Origin: Lineus longissimus
Lineage: Eukaryota > Nemertea > Pilidiophora > Heteronemertea > Lineidae
Direction of reading: 5' to 3'
DNA length: 64,000 nucleotides
NCBI RefSeq assembly: GCF_910592395.1
Contig: NC_088311.1
Coordinates: 21,918,646 to 21,982,645, forward strand
The first letter of the stretch is position 1; each line of letters begins with the position of its first letter. Below the pieces are notes generated by a model. That model was not told where the DNA came from. It was given only the letters and a program-made list of their open reading frames with translations, and searched no databases. Below, one piece after another: positions 1 through 11,820 of the stretch. The position numbers and the translations under genes were made by a program.

Positions 1-1960
1 CATGGAGCTGGCAAAGCTGGAGAGAAAGTTCCCTGTCTGTTGCAATCGGGCCCCCTGTCTCTCATAACTTGTAGTCGGTGAAGCAGGAGAAATAGTCCCT
101 GGTCTTTCACAATCTTGTCCCCTGTCTTTCACAACATGGAGCTGGCAAAGCTGAAGTGAAAGTCCTCTGTCTGTCACAATCTTGTCCGCTGTCTCTCATA
201 ACTTGTAGTCGGTGAAGCAGGAAAAATAGTCCCTTGTCTTTCACAATCTTGTCCCCTGTCTTTCACAACATGGAGCTGGCAAAGCTGAAGTGAAAGTCCT
301 CTGTCTGTCACAATCTTGTCCGCTGTCTCTCATAACTTGTAGTCGGTGAAGCAGGAGAAATAGTCCCTGGTCTTTCACAATCTTGTCCCCTGTCTCTCCC
401 AACATGGAGCTAGCAAACCTGGAGAAAAAGTCCCCTGTCTGTCACAATTGAGTCTTCTGTCTCTCATAACTTGTAGTCGGTGAAGCAGGAGAAATAGTCC
501 CTTGTCTTTCAGAATCTTGTCCCCTGTCTTTCACAACATGAGCCGGCAAACCTGGAGAAAAAGTCCCCTGTCTGTCACAGTCGGGTCTCCTGTCTCTCAT
601 AACTTGTAGTCGGTGAAGCAGGAGAAATAGTCCCTTGTCTTTCACAATCTGGTCCCCTGTCTTTCACAACATGGAGCTGGCAAAGCTGAAGAGAAAGTCC
701 TCTGTCTGTCACAATCTTGTCCGCTGTCTCTCATAACTTGTAGTCGGTGAAGCAGGAGAAATAGTCCCCTATCTTTCACAATCTTGTCCGCTGTCTCTCC
801 CAACATGGAGCTAGCAAACCTGGAGAAAAAGTCCCCCGTCTGTCACAGTCGGGTCTCCTGTCTCTCATAACTTGTAGTCGGTGAAGCAGGAGAAATGTTC
901 CCCCTGTCTTTCACAATCTGGTCCCCTGTCTCTCAGAACCTGTAGCAGCTGGTGAAGCAAGAGAAATAGTCCTCTGTACAAGCTGGTTCCCTGTCTCTCA
1001 GAACCTTCAGCTGGTGAAGCAGAGAAATGGTCCTCTATCTCTTAAAATTCGGCCCCATGTCTCTCACAAATTGGAGCTGGTGAAGCAGGAGAAATGGTCC
1101 GCTGTCTTGTTCACAATCTTGTCCCCTGTCTTTCACAACCTGTAGCCGGTGAAGCATAGTCCACAGTTTTTCACAATTTGGTTCCCTGTCTCTCTATCTG
1201 GTGTACCAGGAGGAAAGGTTCACTGTCTTTCACAATTCGGTTCCCTATCTCTCACGACTTGTAGCTGCTGAACCAGGAAAAATGGTATCCTGAACATCCG
1301 ACGATACATGTGTAGCAGGAGGAACAATCCTCTGTATTTCACAGATTCATGCAGCTGGTGTAGCAGGAGAATATGGTCCCTTGTCTTTCACAACCAGCGG
1401 CTAGTGTAATAGGAGGAATAGTCGTCGCTCGTTCACAACGGGTAATGTGGCTGGTATAGCAGGAGCAATATAGGCCCGTCTTTCGAAAAACAGGAGGTAT
1501 CGTCTCAGCTTGTTTTACAACCGGTGGCTGGTGTAACATGTCGTGTAATCTCCTCTTTTCCACAACAGTTGTGGAAAAGTATAATTTATACTGGTTACTT
1601 TTGTAGATGAATGAATAGTCCACTGTCTTTCACAAAATGTGGCTGGTAAGGCAGAAGGAATAATCCCCGTTCTTTCAGAACTTGTGGCTGGTGTAGCAGA
1701 AGGATTGGTCCCTGTATTTCACAACCTGCGACTGGGCATTGCAGGATGAATAGTCCCCTGTTTTTCACAACTTGGTCTCATGTCCCTCACAAGCTGAATA
1801 TGTAGTCCCAGATCTTTCACAGCTTGAGACTGGTGCAGCATGAGGAATAGTTCCCTGTTTTTCGCCCGTGTCTTGATCCCCTTGTCCCATATCACAACCT
1901 GTTCTTGCTGAAGTAGGAGGAATGGTCACCTGTCTTTAACACATTGTGGCTACTTTAGCA
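1..1960. repeat. Minisatellite array, about 134-bp unit
   Basis: A unit beginning catggagctggcaaag recurs near 1, 135, 269, 403, 538, 670 and 803, so the period is about 134 bp. Each unit contains two related halves built around 'cctgtctttcacaa' and 'ttgtagtcggtgaagcagg'. After about 960 the units become degenerate, but the same words (ggtgaagcaggag, tcccctgtc) continue to about 1960. The array probably extends past the left edge. Short reading frames inside it are low-complexity and are not supported as genes. Confidence 0.9.
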
Positions 1961-3340
1961 GGAGGAAGAAAACACCAGGTGCATGATCAACTTCAGATAG
2001 GCTACTTGGGCTGTCTCGGCGGTCAGGTTGTGCCTGTCCTCAAGTGCACCGTGAGATAGCTCGATCTACCACAGGCAGAAGTGTCCTGAAATCGTCTCAT
2101 GTGAATTGGCTGTGTCAGGGAGCTTCATAAGGGACTTGCTGCATTGGTTGTACCAGGGATATCCCAGAGCTACATGAAGTACTTGAGTTGTCACAATGGT
2201 CAGGCTGTGCCTGTCTTCAAGTGCACAGCAAGATAGAAGCTCTACCGTAGGGAGAAGTGTCCTGACATTGTCCAAAGTACATTGGCCGCATCAGGGGCAT
2301 CCTAGAGCTACATGAGGTATTTCAGTTGTCTCAATAGTCAGGTCAGGCCGGTATCCAAGCGTACGGTAAGAGGGGCGCTCTACCAAAGGCGAAAGGGTTG
2401 TGACATTGTCCCAAGTATATTGGCTGTATCAGGGAGCTTCAAAAGGGACTTGAGGGGGTCTCAATCATGGTCGGGACCCGAGACAGTGGGATAAAAGCCC
2501 CCCCCCCCAAAGACAGGTCCTGACATTGTAGACAGGTCCTGACATTGTCCCTAGTTCATTGGCTGTATCAGGGACACTCCGGAGCTACACGAGGTAGCTG
2601 TCTCAATGGTCGGGTTGGGCCTGTCTTCAAGTGCACAGTGAGATAGAAACTCTACCAAAGACAGGGTTGTAACATTGCCCCATGTACACGAGCTGTATCA
2701 GGGACACCCCAGAGCCACATGAGGTACTTGATTCATCTCAATGGTCGGGTTGGGCTTGTCCTCATCAGTGCACAGAGAGAACTCTACTAAAGGCAGACAG
2801 GTCCTGACATTGTCCCAAGTACATTTGCTGTATCAGGGACATCCTGGAGCAACATGAGGTACTTCAGTTGTCTCAATGGTCATGTTGGGCCTGTCTTCAA
2901 GTGCCTAGGAGCTCTATCAAAGGCAGAAGTGTCCTGACATTGTCCCAAGTACATTTGCTGTATCAGGGACATCCTGGAACAACATGAGGTACTTCAGTTG
3001 TCTCAATGGTCGATTGGGCCTGTCTTCAAGTGCCTGGTAACATAGGAGCTCTACCAAACGCAGAAGTGTCCTGACATTGTCCCAAGTACATTGGCTGTAT
3101 CAGGGACATCCTGGAACAACATGAGGTACTTCAGTTGTCTCAATGGTCATGTCGGACCTGTCTTCAAGCGCCTTGTAACATAGGAGCTCTACCAAAGGCA
3201 GAAGTGTCCTGACATTGTCCCAAGTACATTGGCTGTATCAGGGACATCCTGGAACAACATGAGGTACTTCAGTTGTCTCAATGGTCATGTTGGGCCTGTC
3301 TTCAAGAGTACAGTGATAAAGAACCATTTCAAAGTCCTGA
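1961..3340. repeat. Second tandem array, about 130-138-bp unit
   Basis: The unit carries 'gtcctgacattgtcccaagt', 'tatcaggga', 'gtctcaatggtc' and 'cctgtcttcaagtgc'. The first of these words recurs near 2801, 2931, 3067 and 3206, giving periods of about 130-138 bp. Units at the left end are more divergent and the right end is more homogeneous. The unit is clearly different from the array at 1-1960. Related degenerate copies lie at about 15.1-16.3 kb, on the other side of the EPT1/ENDOU pair. Confidence 0.85.
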
Positions 3341-6300
3341 TTCCTTGATAAGTGAGATCATACAGCGACAAAACAAATTCAAAAAAGTTCATCTCATACA
3401 AGCAGTCAAATATTTATTCCATGAAATCAATTAGGGTCATAACAACACATAATAACATATGTATGTCCTCATTGCTTCAACCAAGATGACACAAAAGATT
3501 TTTCTTTTTTTCTTCAGAAAGCAAAGATGCAATGATAAAAATCATGAACCACATGCCACACTCCCTGACCAAGTGACTTTATCACTCTGACTTGAATGGG
3601 TTTTGCTATGCTCCCTAAGGCAGGGATGCCAATGAGCTGAAACTTTTTTCTTATAAAAATCTTGTCGTTTGATCAGCACACACATGTACACAAATGCCTC
3701 TAAAATGCTCATTTTTGGTCCAATTTTGAAAATCCAAAACTCTGCAGAGAGAAGAGACAGAGATCTTTTTATTCCAGCTGTCAAATTAGCATTTGAAAGA
3801 GGAAAAATCTTAAATCTGGCTAAAATCTGAAAGTTGACACCCCTGCTATGGGTTGCCTGCAATGCTTACAGCAACAATCAGACTGTATTTGGCTTAGTCA
3901 GAGGTAAAAAATACAGGGTGATGGAGAATATTGCAGTGGATCACTAGCTGCACGAGACACGAAGTATGGACACAAAAAGTCTACAATACAAATCCTGTAG
4001 TTCACAAAACTAAGGCAGACCCCAACACCAACTATAAACAGCATGTCATCTACAACCAACTATAAACAGCATGTCATCTACCACCTACTCACCAAGCTAA
4101 GTACTTTGTTTATTCATAACTAATTTGTACCCAAAACCTAAAAAATAGAGAGCACCAGTTTAAGATTACAGACTATGCTGTGTGGTCATCACTAGTATTT
4201 CCATTTCACGGCCCTATATTTTCCCTTTTCCAGTTTTCGCTTCAATTAATTTCTGCAACTGATGCACCATCTATGATTAAACCATTTGATTGAACATTTT
4301 CTCTCACCTTAAGTAAGCATTCGTGTGCTCGAATTGTGAAAATATTAGGAAAGATATAAAGGAGTTTACAATATTTCTCTATATGCTAAGGACACTTCTC
4401 ATCTTATGAGAGCTGTGAAGCATCAATATCTTGCAATGCAAGGTACTAGAGACAGAACTCCAATAGTATTCCATTGACGATCTTGATATGTTACATGTGA
4501 TTCCCAAACTAAACCAAATTAGGTCCTACACATTTATATGCAACCAATACTGTTTACCAGTGACACCTAATACCGCGAACTGAAGAGCAAATACGTGACC
4601 ATGAATGGCAAAACGATTTGCAACACCCCGTACATTCAGGTTACATCATTTGGTAAGTGACGTCCGAGGGTAGAGTGCTGTTAACGCTATTGTTTTGACA
4701 TTCATATACACCGGTTTGGAGTCCACTGTGCTGATCACGACGTCATCTTTCAATGCTGTGCGGAGCCGTGATGGACGGCAAACGTTTCGTTGTGGATGGC
4801 AAATGATAACAAAACGTCAGGGCCACAATGCTGGAAACAAATCAAGTTTATGCTTTGTCAGTTTCATGAAGTCATAGAGTCCAGCGCTGCTGTACTCGCA
4901 CAGCAACATCATTTCCCGTCCAAGACTATATTTTTTGCCATCCAGTGACGTCATCTGCACTTCATAATCTGGAGACAGTTATGACCAAATTGTACACCTT
5001 GAATCGCATAATTTCTACAATAGATTAAAAACAAATTAAGTATTACACAGCAACCTATCCAGTGCTTTACCTACAGTGACAGCTAGGCGACAGAACAGGA
5101 GATGGGAGTGATCACTCCAACTCCCGTAACTCCCGCAAATTCTTTGCGGGAGTGATGGACATTTCCCGTGGACATCCTTGCTTCAACTTCAATTACTGTA
5201 CATTACTTACGTAAAATGCCATCACGGGAGTGAATTGATCACTACTCTCACACAAATTCCTCCCGACTGCCACTGTACCTATAATATTTTGAAACAGACA
5301 TTTCACTCTTCATGCAAAAATAAAATCTACCACTATCAACTCAACTTTGAAATCAACTTAATACACTAGATAATTATTCATAAATACTAATACAGTGCAT
5401 TTCAAAAAATCATGGCACAGTTTACAATGATACTGAATAACCAGGCAAAAGTTATTTAAATAAAAGTTATACACCCTCACAACTGTATAATGTTGCAAAC
5501 AGAAAGAAGAAGACTGTATCATGTTTTTCGAAACACCCTGTATATCTTTTGATCATACATGTACATACAAACACCAACAATGTTTAGCATCTTACTTTAA
5601 CAACATCAAGGTGTAACTGGTGTAGTGGGTCACTTGTCAATATGGCTACTTTTAAAGACCAGGTCTGTATGTGTGCATTGTTTACTACCGGTAGTGATAA
5701 CAAATATGGCAATAGTGCAGTATAAACTATACACACCAGCTCAATGAAACATGGTATGTATACTGTTCATTTAAGTGCGTACATCAATGTTCAATGTGTA
5801 ATAACGTAAATGTAATTTCAAATCTGAAATTCAATTTCAAATTTCAAAATTTGATGAAACAAACCCGAGCCTTTGCTGATGACCTTGAAATGATGCAACT
5901 AACATTTGACTTGAGTTCAATTGGAATCATAAAGAAATCACAGAGAATCTGGAAAGCAACTATAAAACTTTTTTTTTAAATAACAGAAGAAAAATTATAC
6001 ATCCGTTCTGGAAAGATAAGCATGAGCTCTTTGGGTAAGCACCTGAATATACAGGGTGTCAAAAAACTATTTATTAAATTATTTCTAGAATAAAATAAAA
6101 TGTACATCTTCATATGTACCCAGGAATATACTGTGTCGATTGGTTGAAGGTGGTTTAGGGGTGCCTGTACAAAAGGCTCATTATTTTACTTGTTATAGGC
6201 CTAATTTTTCTTCACTGTCCCGTACATACAGGCTGACTAATAGTTCTCGGAGACACAGATTCTCAAAAATGTTCAATGACCATGTTGGTGACTGTCCTAC

Positions 6301-6700
6301 ACTTTCAGCGCCATCCGGCGAAGATCTTTGTTACTTTTTCGACCAAAAATTCCCCCCTCCGGCCGTATATTAGTTCTCTTAAGGCTTCAACTTAAAGTAA
6401 CATGAACGCCACCTTCAGGATGATGAAGGAACTGACTCAGTCAGTTGACGTCTTGAAGCTAGTTGTGAAGCGAGTCTGACTTCGGGAAATTTTTGAGTCG
6501 AGTCAAACTGTGAAATTGTGGAGAACACTGTAAATTTTTTGGACAGCTTAGTCACTGCTTGACCGTATAAAACACACTGACTTCTGTGATTGAATCATGC
6601 ACCCGTTTTCTAAAAGTGGCTGACAAGAACCATAAAATATAATTTGATTGGCCTTAAGAACTTACACCAAGGCAGTGCCTAAATCAGTACCCGTGATTTT
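3341..6700. other. Gene-free stretch, possible EPT1 3' UTR at the right end
   Basis: I found no exon with convincing coding character here. It is AT-rich, with a 28-bp tandem duplication at about 4027-4082 (unit contains aactataaacagcatgtc). It also has words resembling DNA-transposon ends ('tatacagggtgtc' near 6049 and 'aacaccctgtatat' near 5529) that I could not pair into a defined element. A minus-strand AATAAA (tttatt near 6069) lies about 0.6 kb past the EPT1 stop and is a possible polyadenylation signal. Confidence 0.5.
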
Positions 6701-9700
6701 CTATTTCCTCTTTAGGTTATTGGTCACTTTCTCTCTCTTTTCAAGTGTCAGAGCGTAGATGTTCAACTTGTCGCACAACTGCCGCACCTGAAATCAAAGA
6801 CGAGATATGGAAATAAACACTTGATATTCGTCACAAGGACCTCTCTGGCCTTTGCTCCATGGAGTTGTCTTGGAGAGACAGGCTCTGCTCCTGGTTCTGG
6901 TAGTTTAATTTGCGGTCCTTCAGAGGGGAGTTTAACGCGAATGAGTGAGGCATACCTAGCAATACTGCACAATGGGATAGTTATGCCATTTTCGATTCTT
7001 TCAAACTTTCCATCAGTGGTTGTTCAGTTGATACAACAATGGGTACAAGGTGGCCAAGAGGTGAGGGTTAAAAATGAGTATCAAGCCCTCTAGTCACAGT
7101 GTTGTCCTTGATAGACATCATTCTGAGGATCGAGTCACCTCAACCTACCACGTTAAAGCCATAATGAATGTGTGCAATTGTCACGAAAATGCAGAGCCCC
7201 CACGCCATCTCCATCTCATACTTGGCTAAAGTTGTACACAGGACGGCTCCGACCACCAATATCAGCGGCACCAGCAGCCAGTTGAAGCCGCTACAGCGAG
7301 TTGAACTCATCTGGCTTACAATTAGACGACACTGAAAAAAGGAATGAAACAAAGTTGAGGCGTGGTTGTACATGTATGTACAGTGGAACCTCCCTTAGCA
7401 AACACCTTGATAATGTCCTCGAGTCTACATTTTATACATTTGCACTGGAGTGCACTGAAATTTGTTTAATTCATGAAATTTTATTTACGGCAGTTGTCAG
7501 ATTTTTTACTTGGATGTATGGCTGCAAATCCTCAAACGAAATACATCGACATACAATTACAAAAACCTTGCATAAATCTGCACTAGCAGCATAACACACA
7601 CAAGGTAAAACTACGAAATAAAATCAAGGCACTCCAAAAAGGAATCTTATAGTTAATGTTAATGCAATAACATACTCACGGTGATATTTGAGAAAATGGT
7701 TCCTAGCGTCCAGTAGACTAATCTTGCTTGGTGAAGTAGAATATTGGCCGGGGACAGGTAGATCCACAGGGTGATGAGGATGAATAAAGCAAAACACGAC
7801 AGCAGCGGCCGCATCGCTTCGTAAAATCCATACATTTTCCCGGTCTTGTCTTTGTATGCTCTGAAACAGTGATAAAACATGATGAGGCCTTGGTAAGGAT
7901 CGCACCGATTACAAACCATTAAACAGGCCAAGCTAGACCTTAGCTATTCAAAAGCAGAACACTGCCATCATTGAACATGAGCTGCTCTGATTATCAAACG
8001 GTATAAGTTATCATTCATCATTGACTTGGTGACTTATTTTCTACCAGAGCTTGGACTTGGTATTCTAGAGCATCTATCAGGAAGGAGGCAGGAGACTTAA
8101 CAATATACTCAATCTTCGAACCTTGGCCTCATTTCCATTAGTCGGGGTCATTCCGTGAACAAGATGGACAGTTGTCATCGGAACTTTTTAGGTTCGTAAT
8201 AGAACCATCTCAATGTGGTTACTGTTTGAAGAAACATGCTCAATTTCAGCATCTTTCAGGAAGTCCATATACAGTAGAACCTCTCTCTATTGGGGACACC
8301 CTGGGACTGACAAGTGCAGTCCTTGATAATAATAGAGAGGTGTCCTGATTAGAGAAGACGTATTGACTGGAAACAACCAATTTGGGACCAAAAGTAGTTT
8401 CATTAATAGAGAGGTGTCCACTTAGGGAGGTTCCACTGTATTTCCTTTACAATGAGTTCATACCTGTACACATTATACATCGTCATTGGCAGCGACATCC
8501 CCAATGATCCCACTGAAATGGAAGAAACGTTTGTATAACAAAAGCAATACAAGTCTTAGGGGCTTTCTTGAACAGTTATAATCACTCTATTATTGGAGAA
8601 TCCTTGCTCAAAGCAGTGTCTCCAAGTACTCAAACTCAAAGGGGATGTTAACCCCTTGATGCCTGACCCATCGGTACATTGCATAAATCTTTTTGCTGAA
8701 CTGCCTGCACTTAGTTAGCACCGCAAATCCCACAGGTTGCACCATCTGCAAATCACAGCTTGAACTAAACATCTTCATGGAGTTTATCTCCATGTGGCAA
8801 AGGTTGTGGTGGTGATATAATCACTAAGTTTTGAATCCTCACAGCAGGCAGAGGAACGATTCCAATTGGTTGACTCTCTGCATTTTGACCTCACTAATCC
8901 AGACACCTCTCTATTAAGGACAGCACTTGTCAGTCAAGATTCTACTGTTATATCACTTACTAAATAATGATAAAAGAGACAAATCAGCAACAGTCACTGT
9001 CCCAATGATAGGCAGCAAGATGGTGTTTTTCCAGAACTGGTAGCCAAACGCGAATGTTATAAGATAAGCTCCCGTCATGGCCTGAAATAAAGCAAAATTG
9101 TTATAAAACAGTGTAAGAATTGCTCCTCCCCAAAGGACTGCACTGCCAAAGGGTTCATATTAAAGAGGTTCAGCTGTATATAAACCTTGTCCACAGTAGT
9201 GCATCACCCCATGACTCCACAACACCCAAAAACAGAAACCCGCCATTTTCGCTGGGATTTTATTTTTGCACATATCCACAATTCGCGAAACTAAAGATGC
9301 CCCAAATATTTTTGGAGTAGAATAGCCGATCCCAATTTCCTAATCCACCAAAAGAAGTATGTTGAGACTTTAAGTTTTGTGTAAATAGCCCAGATTAGAT
9401 AAAGTAATATCAACAATTGATAAAGCCTTTGTAGATTCTTGGTGATATGAACAAGCATGTTTCACTTACCAGTTGGCTGATATCATAGCCCCATGGCAAA
9501 AACAAGATTCCTGTATTGTATTTCTCCCAATGCGACATGATGAAGCAACCGAGGACACAGGCGAGGACCAGGTAGAACGTGTAGGCATTGGCCCCCCAGT
9601 CGTCACGACCAAATACGGAGTAGATGGCCACAGGGAGGCAGAGGGCAGCCCAGCTGTCGAGGCCGTGATCAAACAACTCGCCGAGTGGCGTGCTGGAGTT

Positions 9701-11341
9701 TGTACGCCGCGCTTGCTTGCCATCGCATCCATCTGTAACAGTGAGAAGACACCCTCAATTAAACTTAAAAGAACATAGTTACTTTCTTATAAAATCACAA
9801 AATATGCATCAGAATTACGATTTTTAGAAAATGATTCCATGACACGTGCCTGTCACAAAGCCAAAGCGGCTATAGTCACCCAACAAATCACAAATTCAAA
9901 GAGGTGCACAAATTTGGCAGTCAACAGTACCATTTTTTTTATCCTAAACAAACCATACTGCATTTTGCATCAGATCCTAGGTCCATGGCTGATATGAATT
10001 AAGTCTAGCAAATGCTCTTAATTCAATTTTGTACAGAAAGGCCTTGTGTAAATGTACATGGAGCTTTAGATAAAAGCATTTGCTGGTCTTTATTCACATC
10101 GCCCATTGTTTCAAGAGAAAAAAAAATGTTGACTTACCTAAAGTGTGAGATATGAAGTTATTGAGCCCGCAAACAAGCCACACCCAGGCCGGGATGGGAG
10201 GGTATTCAAGGACCTGGTCTGAAGCTGCCCAAAAGTGAGGATCATAATAGGTCAGCAAGAAGAAATTGACAAGCAGCTGTACGAAACCAGCCAGAGTCAT
10301 TAAGTTTGGGGCCAACCATCTTGGTAGAAACTGCAATAAGAAAAATCGAGTGGAGAGGTAAAAAATAGCAAGTTTTGGGCCAACCATCTTGGTAGAAACT
10401 GCAATGAGAAGCCATTGCAAAATACCTTATGCAGCTAGGCTATCTCCAATAGAATTTTTTTCTGGGCAGTCTGAAAAAGGGGGTGTTGGTCTGGCTGAGA
10501 AACTCCTGGACTCATTTTCAAATAATTTGCGAAGAATCTATTTTTACACCAAATATGCTGATAACTAGTGGTAACAATAAAAAACCACTCACCTTAACTA
10601 CCCAATTCCAGAATGGATGTGTCACGTAATTACTCACAGGACTGTTGTCAACAGAACTGTACTGAAAGCAAAAGGGATGAAAAATGTGATTTTGAGTTCT
10701 ATTGGGATTTTTCTGGAAAGAATTTTAAGTTTAGGTTTAGGATGATTTACTCTGGCAAGAGATTGCGTCGCCATTGAGATTGAAGAAATGTCATTACTCG
10801 CAACATTTTTTCAATGCCGCCAAACCCTTTGAATACTGTAAGGAGATATGCGTTAGAGGTCATGTCAGTTCGTGCAAACCATACCATCATCATACGCCGA
10901 TACTAGGCGATACGGGACCAACATGTAGGCAAAGCTCCGGTGTTGTAAGGTTTACTGGAAAACCCCACTCTCAATCTGCCGTTTTGACTTGAGGTCGTTT
11001 TGACCTAGAGCCATTTTGAACGGTACAGGAGGTGAAAACAACTTAAGTTATGATGAAGACCAAAGTGTCCTAAATTAGAAACAAATGTGTCCACATACTA
11101 CACAACATGCATGCAGTACACGGCAAGGGCTTCAAAAAGCTTTCGATTGTCGGATACATGCAGTAGAAATCATAATTTCAATGAATAAAGCGCGAGGTGA
11201 GAAATCGAAGGAATGATATGTATGGAGATCATCATTAGGCAATATTCTGATCGCTTCTTGAGAAACAAAATCGACAATATCACTAACTTTATAGGTATCA
11301 AATCCCCGCAGAATTTCATCCGACAGATAATTGAACGACAT
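6701..11341 (-). CDS. Ethanolaminephosphotransferase 1 (EPT1/SELENOI orthologue), non-selenoprotein form
   Basis: This family transfers phosphoethanolamine from CDP-ethanolamine to diacylglycerol or alkyl-acylglycerol, the last step of the Kennedy pathway, in ER/Golgi membranes. Nine exons, in transcription order: 11341-11288, 10661-10593, 10330-10138, 9732-9470, 9081-8961, 8512-8464, 7860-7680, 7331-7149, 6787-6701. They join in frame to 399 aa, about the usual family length. The start [18 protein letters not shown] aligns with the family N terminus. The CDP-alcohol phosphotransferase signature is intact: D109-G110-x2-A113-R114-x8-G123-x3-D127-x3-D131 (seen as DGKQAR...G...DHGLD). Conserved blocks [27 protein letters not shown] and IAHIHYG are present, with several hydrophobic segments. 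The protein ends ...NNLKRK at a TAG; no in-frame TGA occurs near the C terminus, so the selenocysteine of vertebrate SELENOI is absent. It is head-to-head with ENDOU, 479 bp between start codons. CEPT1/CHPT1 is the alternative, but these blocks favour EPT1. Confidence 0.93.
8270..8440 (-). mobile_element. TA-flanked MITE copy in an EPT1 intron
   Basis: It begins tacagtagaacctctct and ends ggttccactgta, so the termini are inverted repeats that include TA dinucleotides. The interior word ggaaacaaccaatttggg is the reverse complement of ttggttgtttcc in the copy at 63514-63690, so it lies in the opposite orientation. The element is about 170 bp with no coding capacity. TA target sites and the CAGT start suggest a Tc1/mariner/pogo-type non-autonomous element (inference). 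Confidence 0.75.
8881..8950 (+). mobile_element. Truncated copy of the same MITE
   Basis: It carries only the right half: ttgacctcactaatcc, acacctctctattaaggaca, gcacttgtcagtc and a degenerate terminus ttctactgtta. The left end is missing. It sits in the EPT1 intron immediately downstream (on the minus strand) of exon 9081-8961. A further fragment of a left end (tacagtggaacctcccttag) is at 7379-7415. Confidence 0.65.
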
Positions 11342-11820
11342 CTTGTCAGCGTGTAAACTCAAAGGTGATTGGTCAAAATGCTTTAGAATAGTTTTTTTCA
11401 TCCAATCAAAATCGATTTTAGAAAGTACCGGCTTAGTACCAAAGGTCAGGCGGAGGTCAAGGCTGTTTGCTTTTGCTGTTGTGGCAATTTTAATCATCAA
11501 TAAAGTACGTTTTATTTATCAAAGATAGCGAAGATTCTCGCAACTTTGTTATTTTTCAGAAGCCAGTATTTCTTACTTTCTAAGAACAATGATGCATCTA
11601 GATTTTTGGCGGGCTTCTTCAGTTTTGTCCCACTTTTCGGTGTGATGACCTTCTTCTTGGTGGGTGTGGCACCATGGGCACGGGCATGGCAATGCCACAA
11701 CCACACCATGGCCCACACCATGGCTAAAATTCACTATCAAAAATATTAACCTGGCAGATATTTTCACCATATTTTGCTCTTTTTTACTTCAGTCTTAAAA
11801 CCTGATAAAATATCTCGATC
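11342..11820. promoter_or_regulatory. Divergent promoter region between EPT1 and ENDOU
   Basis: 479 bp separate the two start codons, which point away from each other, so both core promoters and 5' untranslated sequence should lie here. I see no clear TATA box. A short block at about 11672-11722 is rich in CCATGG-like words (caccatggg, accatggccc, accatggcta). Functional assignment rests on position only. Confidence 0.45.

Noticed and set aside
5393-6075. Single DNA transposon bounded by aacaccctgtatat and tatacagggtgtc
   Set aside because: The two words face outward rather than inward as a pair, so they cannot be the two ends of one element. Partner ends were not found.
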